Assembly (NCBI RefSeq): GCF_000003815.2
Contig: NC_049997.1
Location: 5,431,552-5,458,470 of the forward strand
Source of the DNA: Branchiostoma floridae
Lineage: Eukaryota > Chordata > Leptocardii > Amphioxiformes > Branchiostomatidae
Length of the DNA stretch: 26,919 nt
Direction of reading: 5' to 3'
Position numbers and translations under genes: made by a program. Shown piece by piece: positions 16,644 through 26,280 of this stretch; positions within the stretch are counted from its first letter, which is position 1, and each line of letters opens with the position of its first letter. The notes beneath the pieces are model-generated. The model had not been told where the DNA came from. It searched no databases and saw only the letters and a list, made by a program, of their open reading frames with translations.

Positions 16644-17724
16644 TTTTAACTTTAAAATGTCTAATGTTTGGTTTGTGTATGAGGTGTGTGTTTCTATCCA
16701 TCTATCCATATATCTTTATATATATTGAGAGAGATGGATATTTGTATATAGGGAACAAGTTAGGGGGAGAGTCAGGCACATACGTCTCTCTCCCCCTCTC
16801 TATGAGGTAAATTCTGTCAATAAACAAGTATTATGATACCGTACAACCGCGGGGTTTAACAGGGTCTTTAGCAGGGGCCCCTTGCGACATGCAGCGTAAC
16901 CCATGATCAAGTAGACACGGGGGAGCACCTGGCACAGTGTCCCTACGGCCTCAAAAAGCTACGAGACTACCTTTACCCTTTTTGTCTTTAATGTGACCCG
17001 CACTTAGCTCGGTTGGGCAACAATGTACAATAAGAGTCCGTAGGACACAATACCCCGAGAAAGAATTAAGGTGTATGCGGTGTGGCTAAATGTTACTCAA
17101 TTTAACTACCGACATGCCCACATGTCAGACTAAACCGTCAAAAGGATTTTGAGTTATATGTGCAATTAGACCCGGACCCAGATAAAAACACGTTGTTCAA
17201 AATATGAATGTCTCATCTCAGCAAAGAGGGTGTTTGTAGCATTTGATCACAAATGATGTAAATGAGGCCCTGATTTACACGATTAATATCTATTTTAAAT
17301 GTTCAGCGCTTATTAACTTCCAAATGCCGGAAGAATGAAATCCCATCATTTACCACTATGGAATTCTTATCATTTATGCAAATTAGGTGTCCATTCGCAC
17401 AATTGATATCTTTTGATATTCCTCTCTATTTCAGTTACATATGTGACCAATGCAGTGTAGAAATCCAGAACCTACCATCTGCTTGGAGTTGGAGTCTTAT
17501 TAGACAGGCAACAGCTGTTGTGCTCATCATGAAGCCGCTGGACAAACCCAACATCTGCTTGGAGAAAAAACAAGTACTAGTAGCTTAGAAGCCTTAGACA
17601 TAACAAGAAATCTTTTTTAAAAAGCTGTGCCTTGCCGCGTATTTTATGTTATTTTGGTAAGTTAGACTAGATTCTACGCTTAAAAATCCCGAGTTCCACA
17701 TGTCGCCCCCCTCCCCCTCATTAT
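16644..17724. other. Non-coding, no gene supported
   Basis: Begins with a TATC/ATCT microsatellite-like stretch (16694-16740). The part from about 17340 (TTATGCAAATTAGGTGTCC...) to 17590 has the look of a dispersed repeat: CATCTGCTTGGAG occurs at 17476 and 17552, as if one unit of a ~77-bp tandem repeat plus the start of the next survived. No exon could be supported. Confidence 0.4.
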
Positions 17725-17733
17725 CATAATTTA

Positions 17734-18015
17734 AAGTTAAAAGTTAAAGTTTGCCCATGCATCTACAGACGCGTAGGGTGGCGCCCATCCCCACTTCGAA
17801 GCCCTTGGGCCACACATGTGCAAGCCACTACAGCAGGGGGCTGGTCCGCTGGTAGTGATGTGTGTTTAACTTCCATACTCTTCCTCATTAGTGCTGAGTG
17901 CTAAGCAGAGAAAGCAGCATGTACCATTTTTAGAGTCTTTGGTATGACTCGGCCGGGGATCGAACTCACGACCTACCGAATGCAAGGCGAACACTCTACC
18001 CACTAGGCCATTGCA
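17734..18015 (-). mobile_element. tRNA-derived SINE with 9-bp target duplication
   Basis: On the minus strand the head TGCAATGGCCTAGTGGGTAG carries a pol III A box (TGGCCTAGTGG, 18000-18010), and GAGTTCGATCCCC is a B box (about 17955-17967), 34 bp downstream as in tRNA. A tRNA-unrelated body follows, ending in a CTTTAACTTTTAAC tail. CATAATTTA flanks both sides (17725-17733 and 18016-18024). Confidence 0.93.
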
Positions 18016-18024
18016 CATAATTTA

Positions 18025-19110
18025 TGTCAGATGAATTATTGGCACATTAAACAGGTTTTGTAAAACTTTTTGACCCACAATGAATATGCATTATTTTTTA
18101 TTACAAACTAAGTTCCTTCTGATGCAATTTGTGATATATCTTTATATAAACATGGTGAGTTAAAGCGTAGATTTATTACGCTGGACTACATACAGTAACA
18201 TGCGTCTAGAAGAGCGTTTTAATACTCGCCTGGAATGTACCATCGTGTAACTAAGCCATGAAACTCGGCAAGGAAAGAAGGGCCTTTGGAAGGGGCTTTG
18301 GAAGGGGCTTTGGAAGGGCTGGGTTAACAGGTCCGTCCATCCATGGATCCATGGAAGAAAGCTGGCGTAAAGCCTTGCCGGCGGCAAGGCAAAAAGTCAA
18401 CGACTGTTCCACACTTCAATGAAGATAGGGGCGTAAATATTAGATAAGCTATAACAACTGCTAATGGTGTAAAAAAAACGACGTGCATGCTCTCCTACAT
18501 ACGGGCACACGACATGCCAAACTGCATACGAATGCAGCAAAGGTATCGTGGGATACAGTTGCAAACTGCGGAACAACCACAGGCAATACATGCATTCAAG
18601 ATGCAGTGCCCCATCCGCCATTTTGGTGCAAGGTCGGACGGTATGTAAATATTGACGTTTTGTATGCATGTCATTGTCATGAAGTGGAATTTCAAATAAA
18701 GTCTCAAAGTCCCTCAAAGGTCACAGGTGCTTTGTTAGGTGCAGGTGACAAGGTAAACAACACTGTCTGGTCTTTTCTTTCGTGTTCACTGAAATGAACA
18801 AGATAAAAATGATACGGGGTGTCCTCAAAGTTACACAGGTGTGGATATCGTCTCTGTTGTGTAGTAAGTTTACTTGAACGTCAGTGGATCCGGAGTAAGA
18901 AGGTAGCCATGAAACAGCAGGCGTCGCGCATGGACTAACATGTGTACATGTGCACACACAGGAGAGAGTTGGCAGCAAACACTGCACCGAGATTCAGTTA
19001 GCTCAAATACAGTGTGATAGTCAAACTGGCTTAACATCGTCTGAAGTTTGCACAGAATCTGTAGATGACCTCTTGAGTGTTTCAGATACAGCACTGCATG
19101 AAAAGTCGAA
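18025..19110. other. Non-coding, short repeats only
   Basis: Holds three copies of a 12-bp unit TTTGGAAGGGGC (18285-18320), the palindrome CCATGGATCCATGG (18341-18354), an 8-bp-stem hairpin GCCTTGCC-GGC-GGCAAGGC (18372-18390), and CCGCCATTTTGG (about 18616), which fits a YY1 site but has no gene attached. Open frames here lack coding character. Confidence 0.45.
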
Positions 19111-19495
19111 TTTACCGTAACGGTAAATGTGATGTAAAGCCTGGTAAAGGTTACATTTACCGGTAATTTACCGGCCATTTACCCGTCGGTAAATGTGCAG
19201 ATTTACCCGACATTTACCCTACATGGTAAGTCCAGTAATGGTTGCCTAAATTTACCACATTTACCCGGTTCATGTAAAGGCGTGTTTACCGAGATTTACC
19301 ATTCGCGGTATAAGTCACAGTTACTGCCATTTACCCGCCTTTACCGTGGGTATATAGATGCATTTACCGGGATTTACCACTCACGTCAAATATCATTTAC
19401 CGGCCTTTACCGTGGGTATATATACCTGCATTTACCACTCGCGTTATATCTCATACTTATTGGCATTTACCCATCTGTAACATTTACCTGGAAGT
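19111..19495. repeat. TTTACC/GGTAAA-dense block
   Basis: About 22 occurrences of TTTACC or GGTAAA in under 400 bp, many as CATTTACCGG or CATTTACCCG. Includes TTTACCGTAACGGTAAA (one base off a perfect palindrome) and CATTTACC-CGTC-GGTAAATG. A ~65-bp unit (CATTTACC(C/G)GCCTTTACCGTGGGTATATA...) is present twice near 19329 and 19394. No protein is supported. Confidence 0.88.
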
Positions 19496-19500
19496 TCACA

Positions 19501-20113
19501 AACCATGTTGTATGACATCCTAAATTACCCACGTCCACATTTATTCACAACTATGAATCAGAAGGACATGCTTTTGATAAAATACAGCAAAATTTATTAG
19601 ATAAAGTTTAGTTACATTTTCTGAAGAATACTAGTATACACTGCAAATAAAATGTATAGTTTTATCAGCTACCACCTAGTAGGCTACTCTGTACATGTAT
19701 TAACACACACATAAACCACACAATCTAAACATATTTGTCTTGGTAAATTATACATACAAGAATAGTCTTTATATACAGTAAATACAAGTAGTATCATGTT
19801 CTGTGCAAAATCCTGACTTTGTTGTCAATGATAATATCATGTCACCAATGAAAGTATGATTGTATAATGAAAGCTTGAGAAGTGCAAAGAAACAGTAGCA
19901 TTACAAGGAAAACTGACCTGCAATGACATGGAAATGTGTAGGTCAACATTAAGTGTGGCCTGCAATGTTTCACCCTTCAATAGACAGCATCATGTAACTA
20001 CTACATATCATCCAATCAATGATTTATCATTTAAAACTTAGAAATATGTAGGTCAACATTTAGTGGGGCCCATGCTACATTTTACACTTTGTCAACATGA
20101 TCAGTGCCATGTA
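19501..20113. other. AT-rich, no gene or repeat supported
   Basis: Only a loose doublet GAAATGTGTAGGTCAACATTAAGTG / GAAATATGTAGGTCAACATTTAGTG is apparent (about 19931 and 20041). Confidence 0.4.
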
Positions 20114-20277
20114 CTGTAAATGCATCTAAGTTCACAGTAGGAAGGTAATCGCTATGAGTTTGTGGTTGCGTAACAGTCACATATGTATCTGGGTCTTAAG
20201 CCGAAAAGGCACTAGTATGCGGTTGTTCGCAGCAATTTTGAGTTCACGTTAAACCGCGAACATTTCTGGATTTACAG
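20114..20277. mobile_element. MITE-like element with CTGTAAAT ends
   Basis: Starts TA|CTGTAAATGCATC and ends CTGGATTTACAG|TTA, with AAGTTCAC near the left end and CCGCGAAC near the right. The short inverted ends and CCGCGAA motif recur in the element at 25896-26079. TA-type flanks suggest a Tc1/mariner relative. It carries no transposase. Confidence 0.5.
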
Positions 20278-20452
20278 TTACTTACTGCTACGTGTTTATT
20301 CAAGTACTGCTTTTTCATTATTTGATTTAAAAACAGATGATATCTGTATGTTACATGTACAGTAATGTCAATCTATACATTCTAAACATATATGTCAAAT
20401 GCAAAAATCAACTTGTAGCTGCATAAACTTACTAGTAACATACATTCGCTTA

Positions 20453-20647
20453 ATTCCACCAGGTGCCATTATACCGCTTCCTCAAAAAACATTGTCATAG
20501 AGGCCTTCTGAAGATTGTCTTCAACACCTAAATATCTGAATTGTATTACATTTCAGATATTTAACATTCGGTGTTCAAGACAATTTTGGGAAGACCTGTA
20601 TACTAACGTTTTTTTTGAGGTGGCGGTATGATGGCACCTGGTGGAAT
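20453..20647. mobile_element. Foldback MITE flanked by TA
   Basis: The left half (ATTCCACCAGGTGCCAT.ATACCGC, polyA, then CTTCAACAC..TAAATATCTGAA) is matched by an inverted right half (TTCAGATATTTA...GGTGTTCAAGACAAT...GCGGTATGATGGCACCTGGTGGAAT), about 90 bp per arm with small indels. TA stands at both borders, as for Tc1/mariner-type MITEs. Confidence 0.8.
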
Positions 20648-20768
20648 TATAATAGTCAATGTTATTTGAACACCTACATGTATGGTGCACCAGATTGTAT
20701 GCTATAGAACTGCTTGTGCGTGTAATAAAAGAACTCCCCATTCCAATATACATCTGAGACCACTGCTG

Positions 20769-20856
20769 TCATGGCCTCAGTGTAAGCTTGTCTCCCTCAG
20801 TGCCTGCATGTTGGACTTCTTGCTGTGGGTTTGGAGTCCTTGAAACAAACCCTTTC
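20769..20856 (-). CDS. Putative small minus-strand gene, last exon
   Basis: Acceptor ttcttatacag; the exon begins with 1 nt completing an Arg codon from the exon at 21108-21226, then reads KGFVSRTPNPQQEVQHAGTE, GDKLTLRP and stop. The 88 nt are exactly 1 plus 29 codons. I do not recognise the family. Phase agreement and GT-AG signals are the support. No minus-strand AATAAA is obvious downstream. Confidence 0.45.
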
Positions 20857-21107
20857 CTGTATAAGAAAACCACCAAAGTACCATTGAACATAAATTCACT
20901 TTGAAATCTGCCCTACAAGTTTGGACAGACATAAATTAAAAACGAAACAATATGCTCAAGAAATATCATGCCGTGCCTCGTCCCAATAGATTATCAAACA
21001 ACAACTAACAACAAGCGAGAAAAAATGAGGAATCAGGATGGTCGCCTGCCTCAGTATACACTGACTCTGCTACTGCTGAGCATGAATATGCAGGACTATG
21101 GTCTTAC

Positions 21108-21226
21108 CTAAAGAGCCTTTGGCAGTACTTCAGCAGAAGAGCTTCTGACAGTTCCTTGCTTTGTTCCCTGCCATCCTCCTCACAAGCTGTGCTGCACTTT
21201 TGAAGGAAGTCTCCACTGTTCGTGTA
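21108..21226 (-). CDS. Putative small minus-strand gene, penultimate exon
   Basis: Between acceptor ggccactccag and donor TTTAG|gtaaga the frame reads YTNSGDFLQKCSTACEED, then REQSKELSEALLLKYCQRLF: helical, charged and clearly protein-like, against an AT-rich background. It enters in phase 0 and leaves in phase 2, matching the next exon. The upstream exon was not found; a CpG-rich stretch at 21.95-22.24 kb is a possible start. Function unknown. Confidence 0.5.
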
Positions 21227-21426
21227 CTGGAGTGGCCATATGTGTATTATATAGAAAGATAAATAATGTCACAGTTAAAAACTTCATGACTAAATCTGGG
21301 CATCCTCAAATAAATTCTACCTGAAATATTATATTGATCAAACATCTGTAAGTGTAACTGAATTACTAAACACTAGTAACTGAAACGAAAAAAAGAATAT
21401 GTTATGCCTTTAATAAAACAATAGTT

Positions 21427-21567
21427 TTATTCATAGTCACTTAACACTGCTGATTCTATCTCATCAATTACATGTATATGAGTGTCACTTTGAAACTTTT
21501 GCTTGAAGAAATCAATTATACTTGTTAATCTTGTCAATACTTGCTCCCCCTTCAGTAATTTAGTATA
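21427..21567 (-). CDS. Coding-like remnant with overlapping stop and poly(A) signal
   Basis: Minus-strand open frame YTKLLKGEQVLTRLTSIID, FFKQKFQSDTHIHVIDEIE, SAVLSDYE, stop. The stop lies inside an AATAAA (21426-21431). It has no ATG and no convincing acceptor, and the frame is preceded by stops, so it may be the degraded end of a transposase or an unlinked terminal exon. Its phase does not join it to the exon at 21226. Confidence 0.28.
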   Translation of the reverse strand, partial: YTKLLKGEQVLTRLTSIIDFFKQKFQSDTHIHVIDEIESAVLSDYE

Positions 21568-21921
21568 TCATATATATCTACTCTTATTAAATACAGTGAA
21601 ATTTATTTCTTCAGCATTTGCTACATCTTAAACATGACATGGATGCCTGTTTGACAACTATCAACAGGCATTTGTTTCTGGTTTATGCCAAGCATGCATG
21701 AACATGTTTTTTTTTTGGTTTAGATTAGAGATTTTCTCGTGGGGAGGGGGGCAGGTAACTATAGTAGTATACCTAGCTAGTACGTTTGGGACATATCTTT
21801 ATCATTTGTGTAATCGTAATTCTGGCGATGTCACGTCAATAAAAACTCTAAATAGCAAATAAAAGTTGTAAATGATTAATAACAACACTTACGACAGCAT
21901 CTGTAGTAATATTGTACTCAC

Positions 21922-22240
21922 CGATCGAGGGCCCTTCTAAACATAGAGGGAGGGGGGCGAATTCCGAGGAAACAGTTGCTGCACGCTAACCACCAATGTC
22001 CCCGCATTTTGGGCTTACATCACATTTCCTTTGACTCTCAGCCTTTACCGGGACGAGAAGTAGACAATGGTGGGGCCATGTTTCGCGAAAAGCGATATAC
22101 GACGCCTTATTCATGCCGAAACGTACAAGGACCCAAATGCAAGGACCGTTACTTAACGGTTTCACCCGGGCCCGCGCACTTAGTACGCATGCGTGATCCT
22201 GGGGGTCAGGGATTTGACCTATTGCGTAATACAAGTCCCT
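21922..22240 (-). promoter_or_regulatory. CpG-rich possible promoter/first exon
   Basis: About twenty CpGs in 300 bp inside AT-rich DNA, with GTACGCATGCGTGATC resembling an NRF-1 site. On the minus strand ATGTTTAGAAGGG...GATCG|gtgagt (21944-21922) could be a 7-codon first coding exon with a perfect donor. Its phase (2) does not fit the exon at 21226 directly, so at least one exon would be missing. Confidence 0.3.
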
Positions 22241-22447
22241 AACTTTCCTACATAATCAGATTCTTTTGGCTATCTTTCATAATGTATAGATTTATATGTA
22301 GTAAATGTCTGGTCTTTGACTAAAAGCTGTAACCATATCATAGAATTTGTCTGCGAATACATACATGATTTTTATTTAGAAAATAAATATATAATATAAA
22401 AATAAATCTTATCCGAGTATGTGTGCAAACCTTATAAGAATTTTTGT

Positions 22448-22473
22448 CTTTCGCCGCGCTTCCGCGGCGAAAG
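22448..22473. repeat. 11-bp-stem hairpin
   Basis: CTTTCGCCGCG and CGCGGCGAAAG pair perfectly around CTTC. It stands 25 bp before a (TCCG)n tract. Confidence 0.95.
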
Positions 22474-22497
22474 GCAATCAGACCGATATTAGATTTC

Positions 22498-22527
22498 TGT
22501 CCGTCTGTCCGTCCGTCCGTCCGTCCG
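22498..22527. repeat. (GTCC)n microsatellite
   Basis: CTGTCCGTCTGTCCGTCC... about seven units. Confidence 0.95.
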
Positions 22528-22533
22528 GGTCGA

Positions 22534-22740
22534 CCATGCCATACCGTGCTAGCGAGATATTCTACCCTGTAGATTCGACGGTATGTAACGTTATGACATA
22601 CGTATCGGCCTACCATGAATGTGCTGCTTGGTTTGCGGTCCATGCCATATCGTGCTAGCGAGATATTCTACCCTGCAGATTCGACGGTATGTAACGTTAT
22701 GACATACGTATCGGCCTACCATGAATGTGCTGCTTGGTTT
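22534..22740. repeat. 106-bp tandem duplication
   Basis: 22534-22639 and 22640-22740 are near identical (differences include ATACCG/ATATCG and CTGTAG/CTGCAG). The unit contains GTATGTAACGTTATGACATAC, itself a near-palindrome. Confidence 0.95.
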
Positions 22741-23820
22741 CTGTATGGCTTATAAGCAGGAATTTGCAGAGACGGATGTGAACGGTGAGGATTTCTTCGT
22801 AAGATTGTATACAATTTATAAACTAACATGTTCGCTGTTTGGTTATAATAAAACAGACATTGTAGAGAACAGTTTGACATGTCATTTACTTTGTTTTATG
22901 GAAAATCACCGCTACAAAATCTAGAATTGTGTAAGATGCGTGCGCCGCATCTGACATGGTGTGGGAGGGGGGCGTATTCGGAAATTTCTTACTCTAAGAA
23001 ATTTCAGGCTATTTTCGTGTAACAAACTTCTTTCAGCAAAATAGTAGCCCTCGGATGCGTTGAAAATAGAATTACCCACATTTAATTTATAATTTCGAAA
23101 GGGAAGATTCTGACCGAGCTCGACGGAGTGAGTCTGACGCGTGACGTCACGACTCCGTCAAGTAAAAGCATAATTGCGTTACTAAAAGAAACGAAACGTT
23201 CCATTAAACATACCACGGACCTGTTTTAGTTTAAAATATCTACCTTTCACATGATCTTGCCATTAAAAAAAATATTTCCATTACTGTATATGCCATGTTA
23301 ATATTTTATGTTCAGTTGTTTATGGTGACAATACTTTGTTTGTTCTTGCAGAAATTCAGGACACATCTACTGATAAATTTGATTACTACAGTGCACTTTC
23401 ATAAAACCCTGTTGTACTGTAACAGAGCCGTTCTTAACAGCGAAACAATCCGAATAAAGTTAACATCATTCATGCAGTTGTGTTATTATACAGTTCAAGT
23501 AAAATATACTCTGTGAGAACCACTACCTTACTAAACAGTTATATAACCTAGCACTTGACCAAACTGTGCCAGAGCTGCCAACGTTGCAGACTTGGCACCC
23601 ACGCTTGACCAAACTATGCCAAACAATTTTACCTACACAATATAAGTAAGCGAAAGACTAGCTTTTTTCAGAAGCTCTTGTTTTGCCTTCAGTGTGATGA
23701 AGAGACCACCCCATGACCTTTATTTCATGTTCATGAAGGTGCCACCAAGGACTTAATAACTAATCAACTTTTAACACTGATATGACAACCTGACTTCATA
23801 TAACACCGAAATAAAGGCGT
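22741..23820. other. Non-coding stretch before the satellite
   Basis: No gene supported. CTTGACCAAACT.TGCCA occurs twice at 23554 and 23604. The phrase GGGAGGGGGGCG.ATTC is shared with 21950. Confidence 0.4.
23122..23159. promoter_or_regulatory. Full CRE palindrome inside an inverted repeat
   Basis: GTGACGTCAC (23141-23150) contains the consensus cAMP-response element TGACGTCA and is CpG-rich. GACGGAGT and ACTCCGTC flank it at 23122-23129 and 23152-23159. No nearby gene confirms a promoter. Confidence 0.3.
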
Positions 23821-24784
23821 CTTTATCCTGGTCCCTTATCCTGGTCCCTTATCCTGGTCCCTTATCCTGGTCCCTTATCCTGGACCTTATCCTGGTCCCT
23901 TATCCTGGCCTCTTATCCTGGTTCCTTATCTTGTCCCTTATCCTGGTCCCTTATCTTGGTCCCTTATCCTGGACCTTAGCCTGGTCCCTTATCCTGGCCC
24001 CTTATCCTGGGCCCTTATCTTGGTCCCTTATCCTGGTCCCTTATCTTGGTCCCTTATCCTGGTCCCTTATCCTGGCCCCTTATCTTGGTCCCTTATCCTG
24101 GTCCCTTATCTTGGTCCCTTATCCTGGCCCCTTATCTTGGTCCCTTATCCTGGTCCCTTATCTTGGTCCCTTATCCTGGTCCCTTATCTTGGTCCCTTAT
24201 CTTGGTCCCTTATCCTGGTCCCTTATCCTGGCCCCTTATCTTGGTCCCTTATCCTGGTCCCTTATCTTGGTCCCTTATCCTGGTCCCTTATCTTGGTCCC
24301 TTATCTTGGTCCCTTATCCTGGTCCCTTATCCTGGCCCCTTATCTTGGTCCCTTATCCTGGTCCCTTATCTTGGTCCCTTATCCTGGTCCCTTATCTTGG
24401 TCCCTTATCTTGGTCCCTTATCTTGGTCCCTTATCCTGGTCCCTTATCCTGGTCCCTTATCCTGGTCCCTTATCCTGGTCCCTTATCTTGGTCCCTTATC
24501 CTGGTCCCTTATCTTGGTCCCTTATCTTGGTCCCTTATCCTGGTCCCTTATCCCGGTCCCTTATCCTAGTCCCTTATCCTGGTCCCTTATCCTGGACCTT
24601 ATCCTGGTCCCTTATCCTGGCCCCTTATCCTGGTCCCTTATCCTGGACCTTATCCTGGACCTTATCCTGGTCCCTTATCCTGGTCCATTATCCTGGACCT
24701 TATCCTGGTCCCTTATCCTGGTCCCTTATCCTGGACCTTATCATGGACCTTATCTGGGACTTTATCTGGGACCTTATCCGGGAT
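23821..24784 (+). repeat. 13-bp satellite, about 74 units, with 104-bp higher-order repeat
   Basis: The unit TTATCCTGGTCCC varies as TTATCTTGGTCCC, TTATCCTGGCCCC and a shorter TTATCCTGGACC towards the edges. In the centre an eight-unit order repeats exactly (24131-24234 and 24235-24338). Since 13 is not a multiple of 3 and no unit contains a stop, all three forward frames are open with the same 13-residue repeat; these are not genes. Confidence 0.98.
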
Positions 24785-24929
24785 TCTCAGTATCTGGGGA
24801 TAATAGACAGACACTATGGGCTAAGGGGGCTTACACAGGTTGTCCTGGTTACATACCTAAGGGCTTTATATCTCTGGGATGGATTAATTTCATTATCTAT
24901 GTGCTATACATGAATACTGATATTTATCC

Positions 24930-25020
24930 GATATTTACACATATTTACCGGGTAAATCTGAGGTATTTGTCGGTAAATGTCAGGTATCACATTACCACGA
25001 ATTTACACACCCATGGTAAG
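24930..25020. repeat. Second, small TTTACC/GGTAAA cluster
   Basis: ATTTACCGGGTAAAT at 24943-24957, GGTAAATG at 24972 and several ATTTAC/ATTACC variants follow the satellite, resembling 19111-19495. Confidence 0.6.
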
Positions 25021-25890
25021 TTTGGCAAATCCCAGATTTCATGCAGTGCAGGTGCCCGTGGGAGCTCGGGGTGGGGGTGTATAACGGGGTACGTACATGC
25101 GCGCGCACAGAAAATATCTCACGTTGACTCCACATTTCTTTTCTGAAATTGACGTTGGGCACAAGGTTGGGTAAGGTTCCGTCGGTGCTTCATGAGTACC
25201 ACCTTACAGAAACCTTGGAAATGTTGTAGGGTATAAGACTTTAAGGTTTAACCGTTCAAGTCTTCAGGTCTCAATCTTAAGGAGCTTCCGACTTAAGGCG
25301 GTTGGAAGTGATCTAAAATTAAGAAGGAACCTTACATGAACCCCTGGGTCTATGAAGCAACCTCACAAGACTTTTCTGACTTACCTTAAGGTGTTCTTGA
25401 GGAGATCTGTTTGTACATGAAATAAAAGGTTCTTCTTTTCATTTGAACCGTACCTGACTTCCGGGTTGGTCCCGTGACAGTGACTCCCGGCAGCCTTTGT
25501 TATGCTAATCATGAGGCAGGTGCGCTTGGGCGACTGCGGACGCTTGAAACTTTGGATCTCAAAATATTCGCCTCTTTTTCAGGAAGTCTGCGACAGGCCA
25601 ACTCAGTCTGTGAAATGATATCAACAATCGGTAGTTTGGTCTCTGTTGGTGCAAAAGTTAGCCCTTTAGTAAGTACTGAAAACTCTGGATCACTGAAAAT
25701 TCTGTCCGAGCAGTACTTTACTCACTTCTTTATACAATCTGAGGCAATGGAAGCGTTGTCCTGGCTAATACTCTTTTGTACAAGGCGAGAGAATTTATTT
25801 TGTTGACAGCTTTTAGTTGGCAGGTGTTCCCGTAATTGTGACCTTTCAACCCGAGACCTGACTTCTTCGTGTTTTTAAGCATCCAAAGAC
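25021..25890. other. Non-coding; TTAAGG motifs
   Basis: TTAAGG occurs repeatedly (about 25241 to 25388) in a 150-bp stretch, including a CCTTAAGG palindrome. A plus-strand open frame at 25474-25806 with an acceptor-like ctctttttcag and donor-like gtaagtact is not convincing as a gene. Confidence 0.35.
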
Positions 25891-25895
25891 TTGGA

Positions 25896-26079
25896 TTAAT
25901 GTTTGCGGTTTTCGCGGCGGCTGCTTCACCGCGAATTTAAAACCACCGCGAACATTTTTCCTTTCCTAGTAAGAGGCTAGAGTGCTTGGTGCTACCGCGA
26001 AATTAAAACCACCGCGAAAAGTCCATTTTCCCGCTACGGCGAAATTAAATCCCCGCGAACTTAAATGCATTTACAGTAT
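25896..26079. mobile_element. CGCGAA-rich MITE-like element
   Basis: CCGCGAA(A/T)TTAAAACCACCGCG is repeated three times with degenerating copies, and the right end is AAATGCATTTACAG|TA, the mirror of the left end of the element at 20114. The left end here lacks that terminus, so the copy is truncated or divergent. Confidence 0.55.
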
Positions 26080-26280
26080 CATATTGACACCAATCACCCA
26101 GAGTGCCTCGCGGCCTATGTTGCCAGCCTGCCGTCGTGCCACGTCACTTACTACGTCTACGATCCCACGAACCGCCCGCTTAACCGTCTTGCTGGATTTG
26201 GCCAACCCTCTTGTCTTGTCGCCGACAACATTAATCTGTTTGCTGCCTGGAATCGGCTGTTTGCTAATCTGACGACTTGA
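26065..26280 (+). CDS. Unrecognised ORF or 3'-terminal exon
   Basis: A 71-codon frame of protein-like composition and higher GC than its surroundings: HPECLAAYVASLPSCHVTYY, VYDPTNRPLNRLAGFG, SCLVADNINLFAAWNRLF, stop. The ATG lies within the end of a MITE, and TTTACAG at 26070-26077 reads like a splice acceptor, so the real piece may start at TATCATATTGAC. A plus-strand AATAAA follows at 26507. I do not recognise a family; it may be a gene remnant or part of an element. Confidence 0.35.
   Translation: MHLQYHIDTNHPECLAAYVASLPSCHVTYYVYDPTNRPLNRLAGFGQPSCLVADNINLFAAWNRLFANLTT

Noticed and set aside
16420-16810. His/Thr-rich and Cys/Val-rich frames
   Set aside because: Produced by the (GT)n microsatellite.
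17358-17588. Exon after ctctatttcag at about 17433
   Set aside because: The sequence behaves like part of a dispersed or tandem repeat (CATCTGCTTGGAG twice) rather than a gene.
17941-18015. Functional tRNA gene on the minus strand
   Set aside because: A and B boxes are present, but the acceptor stem does not pair and the unit continues into a SINE body with target duplications.
18397-19178. Several 70-106-codon frames on both strands
   Set aside because: Overlapping, low-quality composition, no splice context.
21892-21921. 8-nt micro-exon between ctacag and gtaagt on the minus strand
   Set aside because: The intron before it would be only about 21 nt, too short to splice; more likely coincidental or alternative donors.
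23821-24784. CRISPR-like array
   Set aside because: 13-bp units are contiguous with no spacers, and the context is animal DNA.
23931-25146. Three long Leu/Ile/Pro/Trp-repeat proteins
   Set aside because: Identical peptide in all three frames is forced by the 13-bp satellite; no start context, splice sites or domain.
25474-25806. 110-codon frame, or an exon at 25583-25671 within it
   Set aside because: The acceptor and donor look good but the peptide is not protein-like enough and no partner exon was found.
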